A DNA stretch of 64,000 nt from Candidatus Brockarchaeota archaeon (GTDB taxonomy: Archaea; Thermoproteota; EX4484-205; JAAOZP01): the NCBI GenBank assembly GCA_017601225.1, contig JAFNIX010000001.1:192504-256503 (forward strand), given 5' to 3'. Below the pieces are notes generated by a model. That model was given only the letters and a program-made list of their open reading frames with translations, did no database searches and was not told the origin of the DNA. The position numbers and the translations under genes were made by a program. Within the stretch, counting starts at the first letter, position 1. Each line of letters starts with the position of its first letter. Of the stretch, positions 24,676-33,526 are shown piece after piece.

Positions 24676-26583
24676 CTACATCCCCTTCAACAGCTCCATC
24701 GGCCCATTCCCCCTGATCAGCAGCATATCTGCCACGTCGGGCGAGAGCCCCATCCTCCTCTCCTCGGGAGTTACAGCTTGCCAGGCGCCCAGCATCACCC
24801 CTCCTTCCTCGGGCCTATAAAGCGATTTATGATAATGCCCTATCACGCGGATCTCTTCTTGACTCTTATCCTCTAAGAGCCTCTTCATCACCTCCTCGGG
24901 GCTCGCACCTCTCTGAAGGCCGAGCTCATGGCCGTGGCTCAACGTCACTACTTTCTCGTTTGCTAACTTAACCCTTATCCTATCCTTCGAAAACCTCCAG
25001 AGCATCGCCAGGCTCCTCATGGCTTCCACTAACATCGGACATGGGTTGTACAGCTGAGGCTCCCTCGGCCCCTCTGCGAATGCAAACCTCATCAGGGTCT
25101 TTAAAAACTTGGAGGCGTTTGAATCCGAGCATCCCAGCACACACCTCACGTGGACGTCGAGGTTCTTCAGGAGGTCGATGAAGCTGACGACGTGTGACGC
25201 CTTTGGCTTTCCTTCTACGAAATCGAACGTATCTCCCAAGAGGACCAAGCGAGTCGGATGAACTTTCTTAAGCCTCCTCAAGCACGGTAACCAGAGGGAT
25301 TGGGGAGCTCCTATGTGTAGATCCCCTACAACCGCCAAGCAATCATCCTTTTCCAGCACCATATCGTAAATTGGCATCTCGGGGAGCTCTCCCCTCTCAG
25401 CATACTCCTTGAGCATGACCCAATTGTGCCACGCTATATTATCCGGGCTTTCAGCAACCTGGCTCGGGGACTTACCTGAACATGCTTTACAGTTACACCC
25501 CATGAGGCTCATTCCAAGGTCTACGATGCCAACACCGGAGGGCGTGCCCGCATAAGCATGCCACTTCTTGGCCTCTATCAGCCAAGACATGCCCGCTAGA
25601 GAGACCTCCGCGTCGGACTTGTAAAGGTCGCGAATGCCCTTGAGGCCTAATGCCCCTATCATCAAGGGCTTCGCCCCAATCTCGTATATCTTCACCAGCC
25701 CCAGCGAGTGGAAGTCGTCGGCGATCTTAGCCATATCTCCATGAATCTCAGCGCGGCTCCTGGCTAGGACGTATTCGGTGGCGTGGAGCCCAACCCTCTT
25801 GAAGCCCAGTTTCCTAAACCACTCCGCGTGGAGTTCTATCTCCGAGGAGCCCCCGCCCTTCAGCAACGGTATCGTCGGTATCCCCTCTTCCACGTATCTT
25901 ATTGTTAGAAATGTGGCTTTGATCAGATTGAATAAATTCAAGGCTTTAGGGTAGTCGGCATAGACAGGCATATCCCACCCAACCACACCGTCGAAGCCCC
26001 CTTTCTTCGCGAAGCCCACTGTGAAGTTGAACGTCTCCTCGGTTAGAAGCCTGTCCGGCATTATGGTGGAGAGCAGAATCTGGCCGTCGAAGTCGAGAAA
26101 ATTATGTATGCCTTCGCTCTCAACCCTCCTCACGTTCTCGCCGTCGACCTTTGAGACCGACACTATGACACCGTCCATTCCGAGGTCCCTCCTTGGCTTC
26201 ACAGGGTCCTCGAGCGGAATCTCGGGGATTAAGCGTGGGAGAGTGATATCAGGGGGGCTTTTGCCCCATGAGTCTAGCGTCAGGCTCAGCTTACAGTAGG
26301 CACCTACCTCGGGGGGAGTGAATCTGCCGGACTTAACACAGGCTGGGGCGAGCGGACAAGTGCTACATCTAAGGGTTATTCCCATAATCCTCACCCTCCC
26401 TACGATGCATTGGTAGACCAGGCATAGATTCCTCCTCGAAGGGCTGCATCCGCCGCATAGCCCGAGTTTAAGGTAGTCGCATTTACGACAGGACTTCCCG
26501 CACTTCAGGGGACCATGTGTGATTTGCATTCTCACCAAACTTGTCGTCTTTTCCTTAAAAGTTTTAAGAAAGCATGAGAACAT
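24676..26583 (-). CDS. TGT-like domain fused to calcineurin-like metallophosphoesterase
   Basis: 635 aa. Residues about 25-85 hold a cysteine-rich domain (CGKSCRKCDY, LCGGCS, CSTCPLAPAC). Residues about 110-410 are a TGT-like barrel with the zinc site CNCKAC at about 361-366 and HN about 25 residues later. From about 415 a metallophosphoesterase follows: GDLHIG (about 418-423), GDTFDF (about 448), a CVLGCSD stretch, SHGHE and GHYHK (about 581). TGTs swap a base by a glycosidic-bond exchange; MPE domains cleave phosphodiesters. This pairing is unusual. The barrel and Cys cluster match the broken gene at 10093-11192. Substrate (tRNA or DNA) is unknown. It leads the operon with the nuclease-like gene inside the tpiA insertion. 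Confidence 0.75.
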   Translation of the reverse strand: MFSCFLKTFKEKTTSLVRMQITHGPLKCGKSCRKCDYLKLGLCGGCSPSRRNLCLVYQCIVGRVRIMGITLRCSTCPLAPACVKSGRFTPPEVGAYCKLSLTLDSWGKSPPDITLPRLIPEIPLEDPVKPRRDLGMDGVIVSVSKVDGENVRRVESEGIHNFLDFDGQILLSTIMPDRLLTEETFNFTVGFAKKGGFDGVVGWDMPVYADYPKALNLFNLIKATFLTIRYVEEGIPTIPLLKGGGSSEIELHAEWFRKLGFKRVGLHATEYVLARSRAEIHGDMAKIADDFHSLGLVKIYEIGAKPLMIGALGLKGIRDLYKSDAEVSLAGMSWLIEAKKWHAYAGTPSGVGIVDLGMSLMGCNCKACSGKSPSQVAESPDNIAWHNWVMLKEYAERGELPEMPIYDMVLEKDDCLAVVGDLHIGAPQSLWLPCLRRLKKVHPTRLVLLGDTFDFVEGKPKASHVVSFIDLLKNLDVHVRCVLGCSDSNASKFLKTLMRFAFAEGPREPQLYNPCPMLVEAMRSLAMLWRFSKDRIRVKLANEKVVTLSHGHELGLQRGASPEEVMKRLLEDKSQEEIRVIGHYHKSLYRPEEGGVMLGAWQAVTPEERRMGLSPDVADMLLIRGNGPMELLKGM

Positions 26584-26617
26584 ACAATTAAAACGTATGT
26601 AATATGAGCTTTTGAGG

Positions 26618-26662
26618 AAGAAAGTTATTCAGGAAATGGCTGAGGCATGTTTAAGAATCTAA
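26618..26662 (+). repeat. Displaced tpiA 3'-end remnant (attachment-site-like repeat)
   Basis: 45 nt coding KKVIQEMAEACLRI and stop TAA. Twelve of the first dozen or so aligned positions in the core agree with tpiA codons [12 protein letters not shown]; a 14-bp core is identical in DNA. It has no start and no upstream TIM barrel, so it is only the tail of a tpiA gene. Confidence 0.6.
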
Positions 26663-26746
26663 CAAGCATGAAATAAGTTAAAAACTTTCTTTAAAAAGAT
26701 CAAAGCCCGGTGTAAAAATTATAAGTGGCTAAATTAACTTGCAACT

Positions 26747-27533
26747 GTGGTTAGATTAAAAATCCATGTTTGCTCAGGCGAATCAGAGTCTTGGGACACT
26801 ATTTGGAAATGGTTATGGTTTACACGGGAAGTTTGGGAAACAGAATATTGGAAGGAAGAGAAAAAAGCCTTAAAACCAATTTTAACGCTACTCTCCAGGC
26901 TGAGGGTTAAATCAGTTTTGGACTGTTCATGCGGCTTAGGCTATAAGACTGTTCTCTTCGCTAAGGCGGGTTATGAGGCTGAAGGCTCTGATGCTAGTGC
27001 CACCGCGATCAAGTATGCGCCTAAGCTTGCTAAGGATGAGGGAGTGAGCATCAGGTTTTTCCATTCACGTTACGAAGAGCTAGGTAGAAAATGCAAAAGG
27101 AAGTATGACTGCGTATGGAGTGATAATTTTGACGAGATAAATACATACGGATGCCTTAAAACTTCTGCCAGAAGCATTTACTCGGTGCTAAACCCTGGCG
27201 GGAAACTTGTTTTCACAGCTCCACCCGGTGGGGACTTGGAAAAAGACGATTGAAAAAGAATGGAAAAGGAGGAAACGCTTCAACGCATATCTGCCTTCCA
27301 TGAAGGGTTCTGTAAGGGTTACGCGTGTTGAAATCGCGGAGAAAACTTCGGAAGGGATTCTCGAACACAACGTTTCTCTAGTTGAGAAAGGAGAATTTCT
27401 AAGGATTGAGATAGCATCAATCATGAATCCTCGGATCAAATGGACATCGAGAGATTTTAAAAAAGTGTTAAAAGAAGTCGGATTTAAACAAGTTTATGTA
27501 GTGAAAGAGGGCTGTGTCTTAGTGGTAAAATAA
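26747..27533 (+). pseudogene. Class I SAM methyltransferase with a frameshift
   Basis: The first frame (26747-27253) encodes a Rossmann methyltransferase N-terminus: SVLDCSCGLGYKTVLFAKAGY is motif I (DCSCGLG at about 65-71), GSDASATAI is motif II, and VWSDNFDEI and LNPGGKLVFTAPPGG are motifs IV-VI. It then runs into TGA. The rest (WKKTIEKEWKRRKRF... to KEGCVLVVK) continues in the next frame to 27533. Removing one G from the GGGG run at 27230-27233 restores one product of about 262 aa. Either the gene is decaying or the run is a sequencing error. Substrate unknown; small-molecule methyltransferases of this type are common in archaea. Confidence 0.65.
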
Positions 27534-27662
27534 TTAGCTGCAATTCTCTGTTCTAAATACTGGTCACGTTAGGACTATAGAATTAGAAGATTGCTTTACG
27601 TGTTCCTAGGACGAATAATCGTCAAAATGTAAACCATCAAGACAGAATTAACAATTATTATT

Positions 27663-28142
27663 CTAAAACTCTTCCAGAGTCTTCTCCATTCCATAATTAT
27701 AAATTTTAAAGCCAAGTTTCCTGTAAAGCTTAACCGCCGCCCTATTCTCTTTCAACACGTTAAGCCTAGCAGTATTCACACCTTGAGCCTTCAGCTTTTT
27801 CAAGCTTTCAGCCACCAGTTTCCGGCCAATACCTCTTCCGCGAAACTCCGGTAGGACGTAAAGATCATTTATACTGCCCATGAGTTCTGAAGCTTCAAGA
27901 GGCATCTCGAAAATAGAGCTGGTGCAAAACCCTATAGGCTTATTACCGTTCTTCGCCACGAAAAGGAAGCCTTTTCCCCTTACTAAGGTATCACGAGTAA
28001 AACTAATCCATTTATCGGCGTTCTCCTCTGAAGGCAGTATGAAACGTTCAATCTTAAACATTTCACGAGCCAGACTCAACCATAATTGCTTCAACGATTC
28101 GTTCACATCCTCAGGTTTACATTCACAGATCTTTATCAACAC
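27663..28142 (-). CDS. GNAT family N-acetyltransferase
   Basis: 159 aa. The acetyl-CoA-binding motif A is RGRGIGRKLVAESLKKL at about residues 99-115 (R-x-x-G-x-G/A pattern), preceded by the INDLYVLPEFRG strand, and motif B is near AAVKLYRKLGFKIYNYGME. These are hallmarks of GNAT enzymes; substrate (amine, peptide N-terminus or drug) cannot be told. The gene looks intact although its neighbours on both sides are broken. Confidence 0.85.
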   Translation of the reverse strand: MLIKICECKPEDVNESLKQLWLSLAREMFKIERFILPSEENADKWISFTRDTLVRGKGFLFVAKNGNKPIGFCTSSIFEMPLEASELMGSINDLYVLPEFRGRGIGRKLVAESLKKLKAQGVNTARLNVLKENRAAVKLYRKLGFKIYNYGMEKTLEEF

Positions 28143-28218
28143 TCTTAACGCTTGAAAGCACCAGTAAGAAAATATAAGGCTTCTGTTTACAGAAATTTTA
28201 GTATGATAGTCATAGATG

Positions 28219-29099
28219 TTAGGATATTCTTACTTCATATTCATTATCGTTGCACGGTCCAAGCCCGGGCTCTATGGAATGTTTAATCTGCCTAAGGCTC
28301 CAAACGTTTCTACCCTCCAAGCTGTTGCCAAGGTAGCTTTGCAATATCTTCACACCCTCCACATCTATTGCTACCTGATCGCCTGAAGCCAGAATAAGGT
28401 TTGGTTCGCGCAACGTGCCTTTCGCCGGTCCCCCTGTGACGAAAACCTTTCTTGCATCCATAATTATCAAATCGGGTTTTACTACTAGACTTAACTCGGC
28501 AAGCTTCTCTTGGAGGTGCTTCATGTGGAATGTGATCTGGTCAAAAACGGTTTGACGAAACCCATCGCGAGCTTAATGGATCCTGTGAAGTCTGCAGCGT
28601 GATGAGTTTTAATAAGTGGAGCATAAACAATCTTCTCTATTTCCAATGCTTCCCTAGCCAGCGAGACTTTTTCGCAAGTATCGCCCGCCCTTAACTTCGA
28701 CACTCCGCCACCCATTGCGGTCGAATACTGCTTCCCAACCGTCTTTTCCGAATACTCTAACCTCAGCTCCAGCCTCCTCAGCAACCCTGATGATGCCCGC
28801 CTGCTCCAAAACCTTCCGGCTGTGGAGGAAAGCCGTCCGCTCTCCTAGAATGACTCTCGCTGCCCCAGCATCGTAAAGCAGCTCGATGATTGACCTTACG
28901 AACTCTGGGTCGCTTGAGCCTGGAAACGGGTCTGCAGTATTATGTTCGGCTTTAGAAGAATAGTGTCGCCTTTTTCAACAAGCTTGTCTAATCCCCAGAT
29001 AAGGGACACGGAATGCTAAACCGATTTCTTCAGGTTTCCGTTAGGGGTAACTCTGCTTACAAGCGGTCTTCCGGAGCAAGTAAACAGGTTTCGTTTCAT
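28219..29099 (-). pseudogene. Decayed DUF362 (ferredoxin-associated-type) gene
   Basis: Pieces of one DUF362 protein can be read across several frames on the minus strand. From the start near 29099: RVTPNGNLKKSV, then an in-frame TAG near 29017, then GLDKLVEKGDTILLKPN; a frame change near 28937 to NTADPFPGSSDPEFVRSI and VFGKDGWEAVF; another near 28680 to LEIEKIVYAPLIKTHHAADF and IKLAMGFVKPF; and a third at the A5 run 28543-28547 to FHMKHLQEKLAEL, VVKPDLIIMDARKVFVTGG and the C-terminus. One stop and three shifts cannot all be sequencing errors with much likelihood, so the gene is decayed. The last two pieces also exist as short frames but are not separate genes. Confidence 0.65.
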
Positions 29100-29254
29100 T
29101 AGCTCATCCAAGACCTGATTGAAACAGCTAGTTAAAGATTGCCATGGACGTTTATTCATTGGAAAATGTTTAGCGCTAAAGTCGTTCAACCTAAAAGGCT
29201 TTTTCAATGTGAATAAAGTTAATATCAAACATCTGGCGGAGACATTAAGAGGCG

Positions 29255-30010
29255 TTGAAAATGAAGGATGTTTTCAGCCTGGAGGCAAAACTCTATGACA
29301 AAATCTGGGGTAGATACGATTATGATTCTGACGTAGAGTTCTTGGACACGCTTTTCAGGGAGTACGGCTGTAAAAGGATCATAGACATCGGATGCGGAAC
29401 AGGAGGTCACTCCTTAAGGTTAAGCAGGAAAGGATACTATGTAACACGGGTTGACTTAAGCCCAGCCATGCTGAAAATAGCCGAGGAGAAGGATAAGGAT
29501 GCGAAGGTCAAGTTCATACAGGGAGACATGAGGAGGCTGAACAAGCTGGCTTTAGAAAAAAAGTTTGATGCTGCCATATGTCTAGGGCAGACTTTTTCAC
29601 ATCTCTTGACAAACAGGGATGTAGGGGATTTCCTAGACGGGTTGCGTGCAGTTCTGAAAAAGAATGGTCTCTTCATCTTCAAAGCTCGGAATGCGATGAA
29701 AATCAGGGAGTAATACTTGGGCAAGCTTCTCCTAGACCACATTATTATCGAGGAAAAGCTTCAGGTTGTTATGCTCGCCTATAATACGCGTTGGATTAGA
29801 AACCGTGACGTGATAGTCTGGAGACCGATCTACCTGATTAAGGAGGACGATAGAATGGACATGCAGATAAGAGAGCATAAGCTTAGAAGGTTCCACTTTT
29901 CGGAGCTGAGAAGGATGCTGGTTGAGAAGGGCTTCAGGATTAAAGCCGTGCATTCAGGAGTCATGAAAGAAGAGTTTAGAGATGACGAGCATGAAAACAT
30001 TGGTTTGTAA
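29255..30010 (+). pseudogene. Class I SAM methyltransferase interrupted by an in-frame TAA
   Basis: The first part (to 29713) has motif I IIDIGCGTGGHSLRL (about residues 46-60), VDLSPAMLKIA (motif II) and FDAAICLGQTFSHL (motif IV). After AMKIRE comes TAA at 29711-29713, and the same frame goes on as YLGKLLLDHIIIEEKLQ to KEEFRDDEHENIGL and a stop at 30010. The continuation is what such methyltransferases have after motif VI, so the TAA is a nonsense mutation in one 250-aa gene. A restart at 29717 would give only the C-terminal half without a cofactor site. Confidence 0.65.
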
Positions 30011-30061
30011 CAACCTTTAGACGCTAGCAAGCAACAGGTTTTTTATCAATTAGGGTTAAAA

Positions 30062-30137
30062 CGGGCCCGCTGGGATTTGAACCCAGGTTCTCCGGCTCCG
30101 CAGGCCGACGCCTTTATCCTGGCTTGGCCACGGGCCC
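30062..30137 (-). tRNA. tRNA-Arg(GCG)
   Basis: 76 nt with discriminator G. Acceptor GGGCCCG pairs with CGGGCCC. The anticodon stem TCGGC/GCCGG encloses CTGCGGA, so the anticodon is GCG, reading CGC/CGU. The T-arm is CTGGG-TTCAAAT-CCCAG. A TTTAAATAAG box (about 30163-30172) overlaps the argS stop and lies about 28 nt upstream. It lies directly behind argS, the gene for its own synthetase. Confidence 0.93.
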
Positions 30138-30162
30138 TTTAAAGTTTCGACGCCGGGCTTAT

Positions 30163-32061
30163 TTAAACTTCATTCAGCTTCTCGATACCCGTTATTTCAA
30201 AAGCGTTGCCCATGGTTATCGTGAAGGCTTTAACTAAAGCCAGCCTATCCATCCTGGGTCCCTCTCCCGTTATCACGGGGCACTTCTCATAGAAACTGTT
30301 GAACATGTCTGCAAGATGCCTCATGTATACTGCGATAATGTTCAATGCCAGTGTTTCACTAGCCATGTTTAAAACCCATGAGAACTTGCCTATCTGCCTA
30401 ACCAGGCTCAGTTCCTCAGGAGTGTTGAAAGAGGCCTCGGTCAGACTGTTCACGTCGACACTTGCTTTCTCAAGTATTCTGCATGCTCGGGCATAGGTAT
30501 ATTGGAGATAGGGGGCGGTGTCGCCCTCCAGCCTCGTGGCGTCCTTAACGTCGAAAACTATTATGTTGTTCTTATCAGTCTTGAAGAGCGAGTATCTTAT
30601 GGATGCGACGCTCAGATGCGTACTCACACTCCTAACCCATTCCTCATCCTTAGACGGGTTTCTCCTCAGGGTTTCCTCGTAAACCTTCTGAAAAACTGTC
30701 TTAAAAAGGTCGTTAGCGTTGAAAACTATTCCTTTCCTACCGGACATGTGAACCATCCTTCTTTCCCTCAGCTCCTCAACCCCCGTCAGCTCGCTGGCTG
30801 TCTCACCGGAGAGGGCGACAACCTCGTAGAGATATGGAAGGTACTTTTTCTCAGGCGGGGCTCCAAGCTTTCTCAGAGCATGCTCAACCACTTTCTGCGG
30901 GTACTCCTGCCTCTTGTCAACAACAGTTATTGCCAAGTCTGCTCCGTGGTAATCGTATTCCTCCCCATCCCAGTGTGTGGTTAAAAGGGTCCTCCCGTTG
31001 GGCTGCTTAAACCATTTCTTCACTCTGAACCTTCTCGGCGTCAAGCCGAGCTTCCAAGCTGCGTAAGCAATATCCTTTCCCACGTAGGTGGCGGTGCCGT
31101 CTGACCTCACGAGAACCTCGTCGGGCGCCTTAAGCCTGCTGAACTCCTCAACATCTCTGAGCCTGATCATTAGACACCCCTTGTTTTCACCCTCCTCTTC
31201 CAAGTAGGCTTCACCCCTGCTTTTCAACTCGTTCACAGCCCACTCGAATATCCCTGACCTCAACACATCCGTCTCCCAGTTTAGCAAGTCATAAAATATT
31301 CTGAAGCCCCAGGCTGTTTCAAGCTGGCATTCAACAACCTTCTCCGAGAAAAGCCTGGCGAAATCAGCCACCTCGTTCCCACCTTCCTCAATCTTTCTTA
31401 TTATCTCGCTTCTCATCCTTCTGAGCTCCTCATCCTTCTCAATCTTCTCACTGTACTCGGCGTAAACCCTACCACTATACTCGTCGAACCTTGTGCCCTC
31501 CGGAGGCTCCAGAGGCGTCTTCATAAAGTAGTGGGCAAGAATATTATCGGCAACCTGGGAGCCGCTGTCGTCAATATAGTTTACAACAATTACCTCGTGG
31601 CCCAGGAACCTTAGGAGCCTCGCCAAAACGTCTCCGATGACGGCGTTTCTCAGCGTCCCGACGTGCAGAGCCTTATTCGGGTTAGAATTAGTATGCTCTA
31701 TGAGTATTTTCCTACTAGCGACGGGAAACTTTCCGTAGTCACCGCGTTTAGAGAGAGCCTCATTCAACACTTTGACGGAGTATTTCACTGGGTCGAAGCG
31801 GAAGTTGATGAAGCCGTTCACGTTTTCAACGTGCTTCAAAACCTCCATCTTACTCGCCTCTAAGGATGATATAATCCTGTCAGCCGCCTCCACAGGGTTT
31901 AAACCATGTTTTCTAGCTAAGTCGAAGGCCACGGGGGTTGCAAGGTCGCCGAGCTCAGGGATGGGCGGCTCCTCAACCCTCGCCCTACCAGTAAACCCGA
32001 GTCTCTCCAGCGCCTGGTCTACGTGAATCCTTATTCTTTCAGCCTCCTCCAGAAACCCCAT
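30163..32061 (-). CDS. argS: Arginyl-tRNA synthetase
   Basis: 632 aa. N-terminal ArgS domain (residues 1-90), class I HIGH-type site NPNKALHVGTLRNAVIGD at about 128-145, and HMSGRKG at about 425-431 in the place of KMSKS, then the C-terminal DALR anticodon-binding helices (residues about 510-632). It charges tRNA-Arg in the cytoplasm. Length is normal. A 16-bp repeat lies 28 nt upstream of the start and probably covers the promoter; the integrated element begins there. The stop is 26 nt from the tRNA-Arg(GCG) gene on the same strand. Confidence 0.95.
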   Translation of the reverse strand: MGFLEEAERIRIHVDQALERLGFTGRARVEEPPIPELGDLATPVAFDLARKHGLNPVEAADRIISSLEASKMEVLKHVENVNGFINFRFDPVKYSVKVLNEALSKRGDYGKFPVASRKILIEHTNSNPNKALHVGTLRNAVIGDVLARLLRFLGHEVIVVNYIDDSGSQVADNILAHYFMKTPLEPPEGTRFDEYSGRVYAEYSEKIEKDEELRRMRSEIIRKIEEGGNEVADFARLFSEKVVECQLETAWGFRIFYDLLNWETDVLRSGIFEWAVNELKSRGEAYLEEEGENKGCLMIRLRDVEEFSRLKAPDEVLVRSDGTATYVGKDIAYAAWKLGLTPRRFRVKKWFKQPNGRTLLTTHWDGEEYDYHGADLAITVVDKRQEYPQKVVEHALRKLGAPPEKKYLPYLYEVVALSGETASELTGVEELRERRMVHMSGRKGIVFNANDLFKTVFQKVYEETLRRNPSKDEEWVRSVSTHLSVASIRYSLFKTDKNNIIVFDVKDATRLEGDTAPYLQYTYARACRILEKASVDVNSLTEASFNTPEELSLVRQIGKFSWVLNMASETLALNIIAVYMRHLADMFNSFYEKCPVITGEGPRMDRLALVKAFTITMGNAFEITGIEKLNEV

Positions 32062-32088
32062 TCTACAAAAGGTTTTGAAGCAGAACAG

Positions 32089-32104
32089 GGTTAATAAGGA
32101 TTAA
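32089..32104. repeat. Left 16-bp direct repeat (att-like)
   Basis: GGTTAATAAGGATTAA, identical to 40435-40450. It lies 28-43 nt upstream of the argS ATG, where a leaderless archaeal promoter's TATA region would be. Flanking bases differ on both sides of the two copies. Confidence 0.7.
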
Positions 32105-32172
32105 TAAATGGAATGGAGAAGTCTCCCCTGGCCCCCCCTTTCTTTTTTCCCAGTCTTTCTTCACATGTTATT

Positions 32173-33246
32173 CTAGAAACTCTTTACGAGCTCAAGCCTG
32201 CTTATTATCGTGTTCAACTCAGCCAGCAGGTCTGAGGCTCTTTCAACATCCTTCGCTTCTAAATACGCCAATGATTTCCTGAATTCTTCGCTTAAAGACT
32301 CAACCTCCTCCCTTATCTTCCTCAAGTCTCTAGTGTTAGCAACCACCACGAGCTTCTGAACAGTAGGATTATTCTTAGCCCTCTGCAGGTTGAGTATGAG
32401 GGAGTCGATGCTCCCGCCTCTTTGAACCTCGAAAACATAGCTTACAACCCCGAGGTTAGCTATCCTGGCCTGCCAGAGGACATCGACCCTAGCACCCCTA
32501 GCTATCTGCTGCTCGCTGCTCGCCTCGAAGCCCAAGCCGTTACCTATTTCAACAAGCTTGTCAACGATCTCGTCATGGTCGAAATCATAATCCTCCTCTT
32601 CCTTAACAACAATTTCTTCCTTAGCTTCCTTAGTAACTAGGTAGAACAGGAATAGGTCTACGTCGAGGAGGTTCAGCTCAGCCTTCCCAAGCTCGATTAC
32701 CCTGAAGATGGATTTCAAGACCTCGTTCACCCTTTCATATTCGGAGCCGCTAATCCTATACTTCTTGGTTGGCAGCACTTCGCCAAGACCAAGGATCTCC
32801 AGGCCTCTCCTGCTCTTATCGTTCCATATGCCGTACTGATCAGGCTTGGCGAAGGCAAGTATCTCGGTTACTCCAGCTGGCCCAATGCCCTTCACTTTTT
32901 CGAAAAACCTGTCGTAACGGCTTGCTAAAGGTGCAGCACCGTAAAGCAGGTTCTTAAGCTCATTCCTTAAAATGTTGAAGTCTGTGCTCTTTAAAATCCT
33001 GTCGGCAACATAATCCTTATTGGTCCAGCCTACGTAGGCCCAGAGTGAAACAATTATACGTCTGAAGTCAGGCTCCGAAAGCTGGTCGATAGCCGTCGAA
33101 TTAAGCAACCCTTTAAACTCACGCTCCTTATCCTCCCTCTCCCTCAAGAACCCCTTGCCCTCATCAGTATCAAGCCATTTCCTGAAACCAGGTAGGAAAC
33201 CAGTAATCGTCGCCTTAACACGATCATCCAGCATAAACATTCCCAT
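32173..33246 (-). CDS. Nuclease-like protein: helix-hairpin-helix plus C-terminal PD-(D/E)XK-like domain
   Basis: 357 aa from the ATG at 33246. A TATA-like AT-rich box at about 33262-33279 lies 26 nt upstream, so I chose this start; the open frame extends to 33435 but that part is not protein-like. The N-terminal region resembles a DNA-glycosylase/HhH domain (VKGIGPAGVTEILAFA, with YGIWNDKSRRGL after it). The C-terminal part has ARVDVLWQ, then VVSYVFEVQRGG, a D-x(n)-E-V-Q core like PD-(D/E)XK nucleases with Gln in place of Lys. It is cargo at the left end of the integrated element and may be a defence or restriction enzyme; that is inference. Confidence 0.65.
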   Translation of the reverse strand: MGMFMLDDRVKATITGFLPGFRKWLDTDEGKGFLREREDKEREFKGLLNSTAIDQLSEPDFRRIIVSLWAYVGWTNKDYVADRILKSTDFNILRNELKNLLYGAAPLASRYDRFFEKVKGIGPAGVTEILAFAKPDQYGIWNDKSRRGLEILGLGEVLPTKKYRISGSEYERVNEVLKSIFRVIELGKAELNLLDVDLFLFYLVTKEAKEEIVVKEEEDYDFDHDEIVDKLVEIGNGLGFEASSEQQIARGARVDVLWQARIANLGVVSYVFEVQRGGSIDSLILNLQRAKNNPTVQKLVVVANTRDLRKIREEVESLSEEFRKSLAYLEAKDVERASDLLAELNTIISRLELVKSF

Positions 33247-33526
33247 TTTTACAAAACACTCTTTAAGTATATTAATTTTAACGAGCAGGCTAACATACTT
33301 TTTATCGAGCTTCTTTTCCCTGAATATGGTTTTGTTGAAACACTTAGCGCACGCGCACGATAGCCGGTGAAGAAGTTGAGAGGATGAGGATTCATAAGAA
33401 AAGCAGGAAGACGGTGGAAAGCGAGGATCTCTCATCTCTCAAGGAGTGGTTCTAAACACGTTAGCACGTGTTAAAATATGCTCTGGCACACAATAAATTT
33501 TTAAGGGAGAATGCATAAAATACCGT

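Noticed and set aside
21497..26583. CRISPR array or Cas genes in the accessory region
   Set aside because: No spaced direct repeats of 24-37 bp and no Cas motifs were found here or elsewhere in the window.
29711..29713. TAA in the methyltransferase as a recoded codon
   Set aside because: Only TGA and TAG have known recoding in archaea (selenocysteine, pyrrolysine); no SECIS-like signal or pyl gene is in view. Nonsense mutation is simpler.
33246..33435. Longer start for the HhH nuclease gene at 33435
   Set aside because: The extra 63 codons are Ser/Cys/Lys-rich and unlike a domain, whereas the TATA box sits 26 nt before 33246.
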